Shown: piece by piece, positions 8,785-17,259 of the stretch | Position numbering within the stretch: position 1 is the first letter of the stretch | Layout of the letters: the number at the start of each line of letters is the position of its first letter | Source of the DNA: Planctomycetota bacterium | Lineage (GTDB): Bacteria; Planctomycetota; Planctomycetia; Gemmatales; Gemmataceae | DNA length: 64,000 bases | Reading direction: 5' to 3' | Assembly: GCA_021413735.1 (NCBI GenBank) | Contig: JAIOPV010000021.1 | Coordinates: forward strand, 1 to 64,000 | Notes under the pieces: model-generated | Told to the model about the DNA's origin: nothing | The model's input: only the letters and a program-made list of their open reading frames with translations | Database searches by the model: none | Program-made: the position numbers and the translations under genes

Positions 8785-11043
8785 ATGGTCACCGGTTTGC
8801 TCGTCGCTCTCGCTCTCGGAGCACCGCCGGTTGAGAGTCCAACTCTTCGCACACCAGCACCAACCGAAGCCCACAAAGACGCAGTCACGAAGTTCGGCCT
8901 CGCGGTGTGGAACATCCGTCGCGAACGCCTGCTAACTGCTGTCAAGCAACTCGAAACGGCCGCGCAAGCCGACCCCGATGCCAACGCTCCCCTTCGCGAA
9001 CTGGTCCGCATCTATTCCCAGATCGGCCGCGAACCCGAAGCCATTCGCATCGCGAAACAGATCATCGCTCGCGATCCGCAAGACGTGGACATCGCACACT
9101 CGCTCGCTCGGCTTCTGTTCGATGCAGGCGAAGTGAAGGAAGCGATCGCTGCCGCGAAGCTCGCTGCCGAGGGGCCACTTCCCGCTGGTCGCGCTGATAA
9201 GGCCGTCGCCATTTACCGCGACCTTGCCACGCTCTGCGAAAAGGCGAACGATCCTGCCGCAGCCGAAACGGCCCTTCGCAAAGCGGTCGTGTGGCTCACC
9301 GACAAGCGCAAGGAAGTGATCGCAGCCGGCGCGTTCTCGCCGCGTGAAACCGACACTGCTGCCGCCGAGTGCTACGAACGCCTCGGCAAAGTGCAGACGA
9401 AGCTCCGCAAGTTCGACGACGCGATTGAAGCGTTCAACGCTGCCGCGAAGCTCTACGCCGATCCGCTGCGTGCGAACGATTCCGCCAGTGCCGCGAAACT
9501 CGCCTGGAACCTTTCGGGTGTTCTTCAGGCCAAGGGGAACACCGACGCCGCGATCCGGGAACTGGAACCATTCCTGAAGTTGCGTCCCGTTTCGCCCGAG
9601 CCTTATGCGAGGTTGGCGCAACTGCTCCGCGAGGCCGAGCGAAGCGCGGACGTGATCCCGATCCTGCAACGATCCCACAAGGCCGACCCGAAGAACCTTC
9701 CGCTTCAGGCTGTGCTTGCGGCTGAACTGGAACGCGAAGGTTACACCCGATTCGAGGCCGACGGACACTTCAAATCGCTCATGGCCGCCACGAACGATCC
9801 GAAGGTGATTGAGGTCATCGTGCGGTCGCACATCGAGAACAAGCGGCCCAAGGAAGTGATCGCGGCTCTCGACGAGGCGTTCCTCGTATTGAAGGAAAAA
9901 GAGAAAAGCGACACGCCGGTCGATGCGGTGGAATTGGCCAAGGCACGGGCGTTCGCTTCTCAGAAGGCAACGGTCATCGCATCGATTCTGCGGGATGATC
10001 GCGACGCGGTTGTTGCGATGCTCGGAGCCGCAGCAGCCGATGCGCAAACCGGCACGAAACGGACGCATGGCGTCCACTACTTCCTGGGGCAACTCGCGGC
10101 CCGACACCACGAACTTGGCACCGCCGAAGTCCACTTCCGCAATGCTCTCCGCAATGCGAACCCCATGACAGTCAGCGATGCTTACGGTGCGCTCATCACG
10201 GTGCTGAACACCGCACGCAAGCCGCGAGACGTGGCGACTCTCTGCCAGGACGCACTTCGACGCATCAACGATCCGATGCAGAACCTGCCGCTGGCTGCGC
10301 ATTACTTCAACTATTACCTCTCAGGGGCGCTCGCGGATCTGGGCGACGAGAAGGGAGCGATCGCGGCTGCCGATCTCGCGATTCAGCAAACCGCCGACGG
10401 TGACCGCCTCACGGTGCGACTCCACAAGGTGTACGTGCTGCGTGTTCTCGAAAAGTGGGACGATGCCATCGAGCAGGGGAAGAAGCTGTGCGACGACTTC
10501 CCGACGCGAGCCGATCGCAACAGCATCCGTTATGCGTTAGCGGGTGCGTATTGGGGAGCGAAGAAACTGGCCGAAGCCGAGGTCGAATTGCGGGCCATTC
10601 TCGAAAGCGATCCGGATCACGCTCCCGCTGCGAACGATCTCGGATTCCATCTCGCCGATCAGGGTCGGAGCCTGCCCGAAGCCGAGCAACTTGTTCGCCA
10701 CGCGATCTCGGTGGATAAGCTCGACCGCCGCAAATCAGGCGACGCGGAACCTGAGAACGCCGCGTATCTCGATAGCCTGGGGTGGGTGCTGTTCCGTCGC
10801 GGACAACTCGCCGAGGCACGAACAGAACTGGAACGAGCTGCGGCGTTGCATGTGGGAGCGTCGGACCCTGTGGTGTGGGATCATCTGGGTGATGTGCTGT
10901 TCCGACTGGGCGAGAAGGCAAAGAGCAAAGCGGCCTGGGAGAAGGCCGTGAAGTTGTACGAGGAAGACGGTCGCGTTGGGAGCCGTGGCCGCCGCGACGG
11001 CAGACTCGACGAGGTGAAACGAAAGCTGAAGCGCCTGCAGTAG
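8785..11043 (+). CDS. Tetratricopeptide repeat protein, probably secreted
   Basis: A 752-residue protein made almost entirely of TPR helical hairpins, a protein-protein interaction scaffold. The N-terminus has a short hydrophobic stretch (VTGLLVALALGA) that could be a signal peptide or short anchor. TPR-like units can be followed through the chain, for example PDANAPLRELVRIYSQIG, then ILESDPDHAPAANDLGFHLA, and at the C-terminus LGWVLFRRGQLAEARTELER. The C-terminal part resembles TPR proteins used in secretion or cell-envelope assembly, but no partner is visible. The ATG at 8785 has a good ribosome binding site, ggagg about 8 bases upstream. The substrate or partner is unknown. Confidence 0.85.
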   Translation: MVTGLLVALALGAPPVESPTLRTPAPTEAHKDAVTKFGLAVWNIRRERLLTAVKQLETAAQADPDANAPLRELVRIYSQIGREPEAIRIAKQIIARDPQDVDIAHSLARLLFDAGEVKEAIAAAKLAAEGPLPAGRADKAVAIYRDLATLCEKANDPAAAETALRKAVVWLTDKRKEVIAAGAFSPRETDTAAAECYERLGKVQTKLRKFDDAIEAFNAAAKLYADPLRANDSASAAKLAWNLSGVLQAKGNTDAAIRELEPFLKLRPVSPEPYARLAQLLREAERSADVIPILQRSHKADPKNLPLQAVLAAELEREGYTRFEADGHFKSLMAATNDPKVIEVIVRSHIENKRPKEVIAALDEAFLVLKEKEKSDTPVDAVELAKARAFASQKATVIASILRDDRDAVVAMLGAAAADAQTGTKRTHGVHYFLGQLAARHHELGTAEVHFRNALRNANPMTVSDAYGALITVLNTARKPRDVATLCQDALRRINDPMQNLPLAAHYFNYYLSGALADLGDEKGAIAAADLAIQQTADGDRLTVRLHKVYVLRVLEKWDDAIEQGKKLCDDFPTRADRNSIRYALAGAYWGAKKLAEAEVELRAILESDPDHAPAANDLGFHLADQGRSLPEAEQLVRHAISVDKLDRRKSGDAEPENAAYLDSLGWVLFRRGQLAEARTELERAAALHVGASDPVVWDHLGDVLFRLGEKAKSKAAWEKAVKLYEEDGRVGSRGRRDGRLDEVKRKLKRLQ

Positions 11044-11117
11044 CGTGTCTCCGCTCGCCGCGCCGACCGCAACCATTCGGGTCGCCGAGTTGCTGCCGTG
11101 ACCGCGAGGGCCGAACG

Positions 11118-11789
11118 ATGACAGAGGAAGAATGGCTGGCGTGCGAAGATCCAGAGCGGATGTACTTCTTCGCGACCGAAGAGGCCGAGCAAACGCGCAA
11201 GAGCCGGATGCTCGGGTGTGCCTGTGCGAGGCGCTTGTGGCACCTACTCGACCCACTTTATCAAACAGCGATTGAAGTTGCCGAGAAGTACGAGGACGAC
11301 CGGGCCAGTGCGGACGATTTGGACCGAGTGGTTGAGGCCGTTACGGCTGCGATGTACACGGATTATCGCGGGCAAACGGACATCGAACTCGCTCGGATCG
11401 TCGTTGAGATGGCAACCCACCGGAAGGCCGCCTTTCCTGATCTCGATAAGGCCGCGAGCGCGTTCGCCTGGGACGCGGAGAACGCGGAGAACGATTGGGA
11501 TGATGCACGCGAGCAAGAGGTTGCGGTGCAGGTCACGCTCGTTCACGACATCTTCGGCAATCCGTTCCGCCCGGTCACGTTCTCACAGGAGTGGCGCACG
11601 TTCACGACGGTCGCTATGGCGAAGCAGATGTACGAGTCGCGGGACTTCTCCGCGATGCCGATTCTCGCGGATGCCTTCCAAGACGCCGATTGCGATAGCA
11701 CCGACATCCTCGATCACTGTCGCGGAGTTGGGCTGCACGTTCGCGGGTGCTGGGTTGTCGATATGCTGTTAGAGAAAGAAAACTGTTAG
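11118..11789 (+). CDS. Gemmataceae-type family protein (WL-C-D / HVRGCWVVD), function unknown
   Basis: A 223-residue soluble protein that I recognise as one of a large paralogue family typical of Gemmata-like planctomycetes. It opens MTEEEWLACEDPERM, has a cysteine/arginine-rich helix (MLGCACARRLWHLL), then the block LVHDIFGNPFRPVTF. It closes with the signature SAMPILADAFQDADCDSTDI followed by HCRGVGLHVRGCWVVDMLL. A second member lies at 53938-54687 with the same C-terminal block. No catalytic motif is apparent. A weak gaggg lies a few bases before the ATG at 11118. It is followed 7 bp later by a histidine kinase gene on the same strand. Confidence 0.8.
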   Translation: MTEEEWLACEDPERMYFFATEEAEQTRKSRMLGCACARRLWHLLDPLYQTAIEVAEKYEDDRASADDLDRVVEAVTAAMYTDYRGQTDIELARIVVEMATHRKAAFPDLDKAASAFAWDAENAENDWDDAREQEVAVQVTLVHDIFGNPFRPVTFSQEWRTFTTVAMAKQMYESRDFSAMPILADAFQDADCDSTDILDHCRGVGLHVRGCWVVDMLLEKENC

Positions 11790-11796
11790 GGAAAGC

Positions 11797-12525
11797 GTGA
11801 TCTTCCCCCCTCGTGGTGTTGTTGTGCCCGATGAGTCGCCACCGCCGGAGCCACAGCCCTCGGAACTCGCGGAGGTCGCCAGCGGATTCATTCACGAGAT
11901 CAAGAACCGCGTCAACACGCTGTCGCTGAACCTCCAACTCCTCGCCGAAGACTTCGAGACGCCACAAACACCACGCGAACGCCGTGCCCTCGACCGCGTC
12001 AACCGACTGCATGGCGAATGTCAAAAGCTCGTCGATCTCGCCTCGGATTTCATGCGGTTCGCCCGCGTTCACGACCTCACCACCGAGCCGACGCCACTCG
12101 ATGCCGTCGTCTCGCGAATGGTCGATTTCCTTTCGCCAACCGCACGCCAGCAAAAGGTCGAGATCAACTGGTATCCCGCACCCGATCTGCCAATGGTGAA
12201 CCTCGACCGCGATCTCTTCGAGCTGTGCTTGCTGAACCTGATGCTGAACGCCGAGCAAGCGATGCCCGACGGCGGCACCCTCACGCTAATGGCCAGTCAC
12301 GACGGCAACGACGTTTGTCTCGACGTGATCGACACCGGGCAAGGCATCGCTCCGGAGCAGTTGTCGAAACTGTTTCGTCCGTTCCATACCACAAAAGCAA
12401 ACGGTCACGGACTCGGCCTGGCCACGACGCGGAAAATCGTGCTGGCACATCGCGGCACCATCGGCGTGCAGAGCGAACCCGGCCGCGGCACGAAGTTCAC
12501 GATTCGCTTACCCTGCAACGTTTGA
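11797..12525 (+). CDS. Soluble histidine kinase without sensor domain
   Basis: A 242-residue kinase with only a dimerisation/phosphoacceptor and an ATPase domain. The H-box is ASGFIHEIKNRVNTLSLNLQ with His33. The N-box Asn is near 151, the G1 box is DTGQGIAPEQL (179-189), and the F and G2 boxes follow in FRPFHTTKANGHGLGLATTR. No membrane segment, PAS or HAMP domain is present, so it is cytoplasmic and must take its signal from another protein. It starts with GTG at 11797, only 7 bases after the preceding gene, which suggests co-transcription. No response regulator gene is adjacent, so it is an orphan kinase. Confidence 0.88.
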   Translation: MIFPPRGVVVPDESPPPEPQPSELAEVASGFIHEIKNRVNTLSLNLQLLAEDFETPQTPRERRALDRVNRLHGECQKLVDLASDFMRFARVHDLTTEPTPLDAVVSRMVDFLSPTARQQKVEINWYPAPDLPMVNLDRDLFELCLLNLMLNAEQAMPDGGTLTLMASHDGNDVCLDVIDTGQGIAPEQLSKLFRPFHTTKANGHGLGLATTRKIVLAHRGTIGVQSEPGRGTKFTIRLPCNV

Positions 12526-12542
12526 CGTTTCCTGGAGTTTGC

Positions 12543-13331
12543 ATGTCATCGCGTCCCATTGCTTTGGTCACCGGCGCGAGTGCTGGCATCGGGCGTGAAA
12601 TCGCTCGCATTCTCGCAGTCGATCACGATCTCATCCTGACTGCTCGCCGCGAGTCGGAACTTCGCTTTCTCGCTGCCGAACTCACGTCGGCAACGTGCCA
12701 TGTCTTCCCGGCTGATCTCGCCGATCCAACTGCGCCTCACAAGTTGTTCGAGGCTGTGACCGCTGCGGGTCTGCACATCGACGTGCTGGTGAACAACGCC
12801 GGGTTCGGCGACCTTGGCCCGTTCGCGGAAGCCGACCTCGGGAAGATGTTGCGGATGATTCAGGTGAACGTGATGGCTCTCACGGAGTTGACTGGCTTGT
12901 TCCTGCCTGGTCTGCGGGCCAAGGGACGTGGACGAATCCTGAATGTCGGCTCAGTGGCGGGCTTCCAGCCGGGGCCGTTCATGGCGGTTTACTATGCTAC
13001 GAAAGCGTTCGTGAATTCCTTCTCGGAAGCACTCTCGAATGAACTCGGCGGCAGCGGCGTAACCGTGACGTGTTTGTGCCCCGGACCGACGCTCAGCGAG
13101 TTCGCGACTGTTGCGGGTGTGCAAAATCTGACGCAATTCAAAGCGAGTTCAGCAGCCGAGACACGACCCGTGGCTGAGGCAGGCGTGCGAGCCATGCGAC
13201 GCGGCAAACGCCTCATCATCACGGGCTTCCGCAATAAGTTGATGATCTTCGCAGAGCGATTTGTTCCGCGGGGAATGGTGATCCGTGCGGTGCGGTCGTT
13301 GCAGGACAAGCGACGCGGAGCGAAGGAGTGA
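12543..13331 (+). CDS. Short-chain dehydrogenase/reductase
   Basis: A 262-residue classical SDR with an NAD(P)-binding Rossmann fold. The cofactor motif TGASAGIG is at residues 10-17, NNAG at 84-87, the catalytic Ser at 137 (NVGSVAG), and YxxxK at 150-154 (YYATKAF). The SDR family reduces or oxidises hydroxyl/keto groups; this one resembles the DltE/YqjQ-type general SDRs, and its substrate cannot be assigned. The ATG at 12543 follows a tggagtttgc stretch and gives the standard N-terminus; the frame is open far upstream but that part overlaps the histidine kinase gene and is not coding. Confidence 0.9.
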   Translation: MSSRPIALVTGASAGIGREIARILAVDHDLILTARRESELRFLAAELTSATCHVFPADLADPTAPHKLFEAVTAAGLHIDVLVNNAGFGDLGPFAEADLGKMLRMIQVNVMALTELTGLFLPGLRAKGRGRILNVGSVAGFQPGPFMAVYYATKAFVNSFSEALSNELGGSGVTVTCLCPGPTLSEFATVAGVQNLTQFKASSAAETRPVAEAGVRAMRRGKRLIITGFRNKLMIFAERFVPRGMVIRAVRSLQDKRRGAKE

Positions 13332-13339
13332 GGAGTGTG

Positions 13340-13367
13340 TAGCGGTCGCCCCAGGGGCGACAAGCGA
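13340..13367. repeat. Half copy of the 50-bp two-hairpin REP element
   Basis: The sequence tagcggtcgcccc-aggggcgacaagcga matches one side (outer stem start and first hairpin) of the elements at 37395-37443 and 31240-31289. The second hairpin and closing stem are missing. It lies in the 44-bp gap between two convergent genes. Confidence 0.6.
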
Positions 13368-13375
13368 ATCCGATG

Positions 13376-14059
13376 TCACAACCCGACCATCATCGCCAGG
13401 GGAATCGACATCGCATCGAGCGCTTCCCCTGCACGACGACGAACCTCCGCATCTAAATCGGTCGAAGCAGCTCGCAGAGCCGCAACCACAGCATCATCAT
13501 GCGGAGCGATCTGCGCAATCAATGTCGTGGCGCGAGCCCGCAGTTCCGAATCTGGATGTCGCAGTCCTTCCAGCAAACCCGGAATTGCCAACCCGCCGAT
13601 TCGCTTCAGAGCGGTCGCCACAACAACCCGCGTTCGTGTTTCGGGGTCGCCCAACATCGGCACCAGTCCGTTAGTCGCCGGTGCCGACGACGGACCAAAC
13701 CGACCCAGAGTGCCGGCCGCATCACGACGAACGCTCGCGTCTGGATCGCGAAGCGCAAGCGTCAGCGCCGGGATGGATGGCAAGCCGTAAACGCCGAAGT
13801 CGCCGAGCGCACGAGCCGACCGCCGACGAACTCGCGACGACGGATCACGCAGCGCAGACACCAACCCCGTCACGCGGCGAGCAGGGGCCACCGGCAGTTC
13901 CGCCAGCGCGACAACCGCCAACTCACGCACCTGCGCGTTCGGGTTCGACTGAGCTTCGAGCAAGACATCCAGAGCAAGCCCCGTCTGGGCATCTGGAAGA
14001 CCGTGCACGAGGATCGTGAACACCAGCTTATGCATCACCTGCGGTGATAGCGGTTCCAT
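13376..14059 (-). CDS. HEAT-repeat protein (PBS-lyase-like repeats)
   Basis: A 227-residue all-helical repeat protein. Successive HEAT/PBS-lyase-type units are visible: NPNAQVRELAVVALAEL, then DPSSRVRRRSARALGDFG, DPDASVRRDAAGTLGRFG, DPETRTRVVVATALKRIG, HPDSELRARATTLIAQIA and DLDAEVRRRAGEALDAM. Each has the usual DP...VR..A...LG spacing. Such proteins act as binding scaffolds or as accessory proteins of lyases; no enzymatic domain is attached. The start is taken as the ATG at 14059 (MEPLSPQ). The frame extends 46 codons further upstream without conserved sequence. Confidence 0.8.
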   Translation of the reverse strand: MEPLSPQVMHKLVFTILVHGLPDAQTGLALDVLLEAQSNPNAQVRELAVVALAELPVAPARRVTGLVSALRDPSSRVRRRSARALGDFGVYGLPSIPALTLALRDPDASVRRDAAGTLGRFGPSSAPATNGLVPMLGDPETRTRVVVATALKRIGGLAIPGLLEGLRHPDSELRARATTLIAQIAPHDDAVVAALRAASTDLDAEVRRRAGEALDAMSIPLAMMVGL

Positions 14060-14301
14060 GAGCAACGGCGAGGTTGGGCGGAAGACGGTCACCGGTCCGA
14101 GAATCTGGGCGCGGTGCGGAGTCCGTCGGAATGATGTCACGCTAATGTAGGGTACGTTTTTGGGGTCAACGTGCCTGGTGTCCGATTTCTCAGGCACGAC
14201 CCGCTTTTACGGCCATTTTGGGTCGAAAAATTACCTGGCTGGCTGAATTCATTGCTCAGACCAGAATAATTTCTGTGGTCACACAAGGACTTTGAGACAA
14301 G

Positions 14302-14321
14302 GCGAGAGATTAATCTCTCGC
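14302..14321. repeat. 20-bp perfect palindrome after the DUF3500 gene
   Basis: The sequence gcgagagattaatctctcgc is a perfect palindrome, 22 bases beyond the stop codon of the minus-strand DUF3500 gene. It could form a transcript-end hairpin, but no clear T run follows it on the minus strand. Confidence 0.5.
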
Positions 14322-14343
14322 TCTTGCCCTTGCCGCCTCCGGC

Positions 14344-15381
14344 TCAATCGGTGAGGCCAAAGTCACCCGGAAGCCGTCGCCAGGCGCTGTGAATGTGGTT
14401 CGCTGGGTTCTTCGCTGCGTCGGCCTGGATGTTCAGGAACTCGACCACGAACTCAGGAGCGTAGACGCGATACGTGTACGGCTTGCCGGGCTCAGCGCTG
14501 CCCCAATACGCGAAGTACAGCTTGTCGAGCGGCGTGTCCTTCGCTCGCTTGTTCTCGCTCGCTGCGAGATCGTCGGGCATGCGTTCGGTGTAAGCCATCA
14601 GCAACTTCTCAAGCGTGGCCTTCTGTTCGGCGGTGAGCTTGCTGGCGGGAATGCCAACCGGATCGCCAACGCCAGCCTTCGGGAACCCTTCCTTGATCTC
14701 GGCGAACTCCTTCGGTTGCACTGCGAGCTTCGTCTGTTCTTCGGTCAGCGATTTCATCAGCGCCCGTGCGTGATCTTCAATCGCGGGCAGCGGGCGAAGC
14801 CCCTTCTTGTCGCCGTCTTTCACCACGGCTGGGTTCGACGCGAGAAGCAACGGCGTCGCCGAGATCACTTCGCCCTTGTCGAGCGTGTAGTTCACCGACA
14901 GGTGGTGACCCTCAAATCGCCAGCCCCATTTCCCCGTTGCAGACGGTTCCCCGAAGACGCTCACGAAGTACCAACCCGAGTTGCGGGTCATGGCACCCTT
15001 CGGCCCTTCGAGATCGAACAGCAGTTGTTCGAGACCAATGATCGTGGTCGCGGTTTCATAGCCCTTCGCGGAGAGGCCAGCCTTGAGCAGTTCGAGAGCA
15101 TTCGTCTTCTGCTCGGCGGTCATTTCTTCGAGGCGAGCGCCCTTGCGGGTGAACTTCTTTTCCTTGTCTTGCTGCGGCGTGAAGAACCACTTGAGGCGCT
15201 GCGGATCGTCAAAGCCGTAGGCGGCCTTTGTCTTCAGCTCGGGCGTCAGCGACGCCAGGAACTTCCCGGCGGCGACTTGCATCTTGCCGGCCGAGGTCTT
15301 TGGCTTGTCTTCCCCGACGAGGGCGACGGCCGCGAACACGGCAACCGTGATTGTGAGAGCAGCGAGACGGAAGCGAATCAT
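14344..15381 (-). CDS. DUF3500 domain secreted protein
   Basis: A 345-residue protein of the DUF3500 family, widespread in planctomycetes and some other bacteria. A signal peptide is visible (MIRFRLAALTITVAVFAAV, ending near ALVGEDK). The family C-terminal signature is the His-rich NPANHIHSAWRRLPGDFG. The middle contains SGWYFVSVFGEPSATGKWGW and RFEGHHLSVNYTL, typical of the family. The function is not known; the conserved His and Trp residues suggest a binding or enzymatic role outside the cytoplasm. The start is the ATG at 15381, which places the signal peptide at the N-terminus; the longer frame is not supported. Confidence 0.9.
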   Translation of the reverse strand: MIRFRLAALTITVAVFAAVALVGEDKPKTSAGKMQVAAGKFLASLTPELKTKAAYGFDDPQRLKWFFTPQQDKEKKFTRKGARLEEMTAEQKTNALELLKAGLSAKGYETATTIIGLEQLLFDLEGPKGAMTRNSGWYFVSVFGEPSATGKWGWRFEGHHLSVNYTLDKGEVISATPLLLASNPAVVKDGDKKGLRPLPAIEDHARALMKSLTEEQTKLAVQPKEFAEIKEGFPKAGVGDPVGIPASKLTAEQKATLEKLLMAYTERMPDDLAASENKRAKDTPLDKLYFAYWGSAEPGKPYTYRVYAPEFVVEFLNIQADAAKNPANHIHSAWRRLPGDFGLTD

Positions 15382-15576
15382 GTTGGTGGATCTCCTCGCA
15401 CCGCTTGAAGACCAGTACGAACCGGACACGACGCGGAGCGGACGCAGCAAACGACATCACGAGGATACGCGACCGACGACGAAATGGGAAGCGATTAGAG
15501 TTTGAGTTCCGAATACCACTGCGACAAATTCGGCGTTAAGATGAAGTTCTCTCCGCAACGCCCGAAGGAGTGTCGG

Positions 15577-15834
15577 ATGGTGACGCGGAACCAACACGAT
15601 GGCGCAAATTCAAATGGCTGGTGGGACGACCTGCCACCAACCGTGAAGAAGCGAGTGCAACGCCCGAGTCCCGAGGCGACCGCACCGCAACAGTTGAATG
15701 CTTCCGATGAGCCTACACCGTATCGCCCAAGGGTCGTGTACGATCTCACGCGGCTTGCCATTCTGTTTCTGGCGGTCGCGCTGGCGAATCTGCTGTTCTT
15801 GCTAATCGCTTTGTCGTTTCTCTCCGGGCACTGA
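15577..15834 (+). CDS. Small single-pass membrane protein, unknown function
   Basis: An 85-residue protein with a polar, Trp- and Pro-containing N-terminal part (GWWDDLPPTVKKRVQ) and one C-terminal membrane helix (LAILFLAVALANLLFLLIAL). It would thus be tail-anchored with its N-terminus in the cytoplasm. The ATG at 15577 has aaggag 7 bases upstream, which decides the start over in-frame ATGs at 15541 and earlier. It is 28 bp upstream of a secreted beta-propeller gene on the same strand. I do not recognise the family. Confidence 0.6.
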   Translation: MVTRNQHDGANSNGWWDDLPPTVKKRVQRPSPEATAPQQLNASDEPTPYRPRVVYDLTRLAILFLAVALANLLFLLIALSFLSGH

Positions 15835-15862
15835 CCCGCTCGCCTAAAACTGGGACTCGCTC

Positions 15863-17020
15863 ATGCGAAACCTGTTCCTCGCGGTCTTCGGGGTGCTCTT
15901 CACATCTGCCTCGCTTCTCGCTGCGGAACCGCTCATCGGCTACACCGAATTCCAGACGAACCTCTCCGGCGGTCGGCACGCGAATGTTCGCACGATGCGG
16001 GCGTTCGTGTCGAAGATCGACGGCACCGAACGCCGCGTTATCGCGGAAGAACTCGCCAAGGAGCCGAACTCGTGGACGCAGTTCACGGGTTGGTCGCCAG
16101 ACGGCAAAACTGCCCTCGTGAGTCGCGGCTGGCAAAGCCCCGACAATGCGATGTGGGAAGAAGAGCACAAGCAGTTTCGCTTCACGAAAGAGGGCTGGAG
16201 CCTCGACACGAATCTCGTCGAACTCGCGACCGGCAAGGCCACAAACGTGTCGGCGGTGGAGCGAGTCAGCTTCTACAACGGCGGGCTGTTCTTCTGGCCC
16301 AACGATCCGACGAAGCTCGGCTTCACGGCTCTGATCGACGGCAACTCGCATCCGTTTCGCATGGACCGCGACGGCCGCAACAAGGTCGATCTCACGAAGG
16401 GGTCGAAGGAATTCACCTATGGCTTCAGCACGTCCCGCGACGGCAAACGCATCACTTACCACAAGAACTATCAGGTGTTCGTCGCGGACGCGGACGGCTC
16501 GAACGCCATGCAAATCAAGACGGGCAAGCCGTTCAACTTCGGGCCGACGTGGTCGCCGGACGGTGCGTACGTGCTGTTCCTGAGCGGCGAGCATTACAAT
16601 TGCCATCCGCATATCGTGAAAGCTGACGGCACTGACTTGAAGAAGATCGCCGACCGTGGTGGCTATCGCGGCGTGATCGAGTTCCTCGACGTGCCCGACT
16701 TCCACGGCGGCAGTAGCGATACCCCTGTGTGGTCCGTCGATGGCAAATCGGTGTCCTACACCGCGCAGGTGGGGAAGGCGGTCGAGCTGTTTCAGACGAC
16801 GCTCGACGGCAAGGCGACACAACTCACGAAATCGGCGGAGGGGACGCTGCACTATCACCCGTTGCCATCGCCCGATGGTAAGCTGTTGGCGGTGGGCTCG
16901 AAGCGCGACGGCGTGCGACAGTTGTATGTCATCAGCCTGGCGGACGGCTCCGAGAAGCGGATTACGAATCTGAAAGTGGGTCATGCCGCGATGTGGATGC
17001 ACTGGCAATCACAGGAATAA
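15863..17020 (+). CDS. Secreted TolB/PD40-type beta-propeller protein
   Basis: A 385-residue protein with a signal peptide (MRNLFLAVFGVLFTSASLLA) and repeated PD40/WD40-like blades carrying the motif W/LSPDGK: GWSPDGKTALVSRG, TSRDGKRITYHKNY, TWSPDGAYVLFLSG, VWSVDGKSVSYTAQ and PSPDGKLLAVGSKRDG. The domain order and His-containing C-terminus (KVGHAAMWMHWQ) resemble TolB-like and oligogalacturonate-lyase-like propellers, but the catalytic residues of the lyase are not assured. It probably binds or cleaves an extracellular ligand. It is followed by a repeat-filled gap and then a c-heme protein gene. Confidence 0.8.
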   Translation: MRNLFLAVFGVLFTSASLLAAEPLIGYTEFQTNLSGGRHANVRTMRAFVSKIDGTERRVIAEELAKEPNSWTQFTGWSPDGKTALVSRGWQSPDNAMWEEEHKQFRFTKEGWSLDTNLVELATGKATNVSAVERVSFYNGGLFFWPNDPTKLGFTALIDGNSHPFRMDRDGRNKVDLTKGSKEFTYGFSTSRDGKRITYHKNYQVFVADADGSNAMQIKTGKPFNFGPTWSPDGAYVLFLSGEHYNCHPHIVKADGTDLKKIADRGGYRGVIEFLDVPDFHGGSSDTPVWSVDGKSVSYTAQVGKAVELFQTTLDGKATQLTKSAEGTLHYHPLPSPDGKLLAVGSKRDGVRQLYVISLADGSEKRITNLKVGHAAMWMHWQSQE

Positions 17021-17032
17021 AGAGAAGACATA

Positions 17033-17220
17033 GCCACGGATGAACACAGATGAAACACGGATAAGACAGAAGAGATTGAACCACAAAGGCACCGAGACAC
17101 AGAGAAAACCGAAGCGAGATCATTCTTCAAAGAACTGTCTTCCTCTTGTTTGCTCTGTGCCTCTGTGGTGAGTTCATCTGACTTGGTTTTATCCGTGTTT
17201 CATCTGTGTTCATCCGTGGC
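17033..17220. repeat. Long inverted repeat of two nested repeat families
   Basis: The outer arms 17033-17064 and 17189-17220 are perfect 32-base reverse complements (gccacggatgaacacagatg...). Inside lie shorter imperfect arms of a second type (accacaaaggcaccgag near 17080-17104 against tgctctgtgcctctgtggt at 17151-17169). Both types are, to my knowledge, scattered repeats seen in many unrelated bacterial genomes. The element fills the 239-bp gap between the propeller gene and the DUF1592 gene. Confidence 0.8.
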
Positions 17221-17259
17221 TCTCTTCGGTCTTAAACTCTACCAGCAATAGCAATAGCC

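Noticed and set aside
17033-17220. Insertion sequence
   Set aside because: Although it has long inverted arms, the 188-bp unit has no transposase frame. A non-autonomous element is possible but no target duplication was identified.
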